DNA from: Branchiostoma floridae
Lineage: Eukaryota > Chordata > Leptocardii > Amphioxiformes > Branchiostomatidae
Direction of reading: 5' to 3'
Assembly: GCF_000003815.2 (NCBI RefSeq)
Contig: NC_049986.1
Location: 25,073,630 to 25,137,629, forward strand
Length of the DNA: 64,000 nt
Below are positions 63,834-64,000 of the stretch, piece by piece. Positions within the stretch are counted from its first letter, which is position 1, and each line of letters begins with the position of its first letter. The position numbers and the translations under genes are program-made. The notes below the pieces were generated by a model that was given only the letters and a program-made list of their open reading frames with translations, did no database searches and was not told the DNA's origin.

Positions 63834-64000
63834 CGTGCGGTGAATACTGTAGAAGAAGAAGTGCGAGTAAAAAAGATTTTGCTAAAGTTGCCCGTAGACA
63901 TATGCATGGTGAGCTTTTATGCTGATAGTTTTATGTAAAGGGATGTGTTGCCGAAAGAACAGGTTTTCTGAATCTTAAAATCTTCAGTCAGATTGATATC

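Overview
The window is raw eukaryotic genomic sequence with GT-AG introns, many small exons, abundant minisatellites and small DNA transposons. The gene content (an aromatic-amino-acid decarboxylase and a secreted YHYH-domain protein), the SINE/LINE/MITE load and the exceptional density of tandem repeats in introns suggest an invertebrate deuterostome, most likely a cephalochordate (amphioxus, Branchiostoma). That is an inference from style; no marker sequence proves it.

Layout. (1) 1.1-12.9 kb, plus strand: a 14-coding-exon aromatic-L-amino-acid decarboxylase (DDC-like) gene. Exon joins are all in phase and give 550 codons, or 489 residues from an internal AUG. The PLP lysine, the PLP-stacking histidine and the catalytic-loop tyrosine are all present; the tyrosine is encoded in a 20-nt microexon. 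(2) 15.5-26.6 kb, minus strand: a 4-exon gene for a secreted YHYH-domain protein (about 349 residues) with an N-terminal hydrophobic leader and a hydrophobic C-terminal tail; one intron is filled almost splice site to splice site by a 22-bp minisatellite. CpG-rich sequence and donor-bearing tandem arrays further upstream (26.6-31.9 kb) may be its 5' untranslated exons. (3) 32-61 kb: mainly repeats: a 390-bp higher-order satellite, microsatellites, a 16-bp minisatellite, tRNA-derived SINEs, LINE 3' ends, several MITE families, a long foldback element and a 161-bp assembly gap. (4) 61.7-62.0 kb, plus: a plausible terminal exon of an unidentified gene. (5) 63.07-63.85 kb, minus: a plausible two-exon gene for a small secreted protein of 107 residues, with a SINE in its intron.

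Main observation. Tandem repeats here repeatedly straddle exon-intron junctions. In the decarboxylase gene the acceptor sides of coding exons 2, 4, 5 and 8, the donor sides of exons 3, 9 and 11 and the 3' end of the last exon all have truncated tandem copies that carry the splice site (or stop codon) plus part of the exon. The YHYH gene shows the same at two donors and one acceptor, and arrays upstream of it carry strong minus-strand 5' splice sites. The locus is thus strewn with decoy splice sites generated by local tandem duplication. I recall that junction-spanning minisatellites have been reported at an amphioxus Adh locus, but cannot verify this here; the spread over many exons of two neighbouring genes deserves a systematic look.
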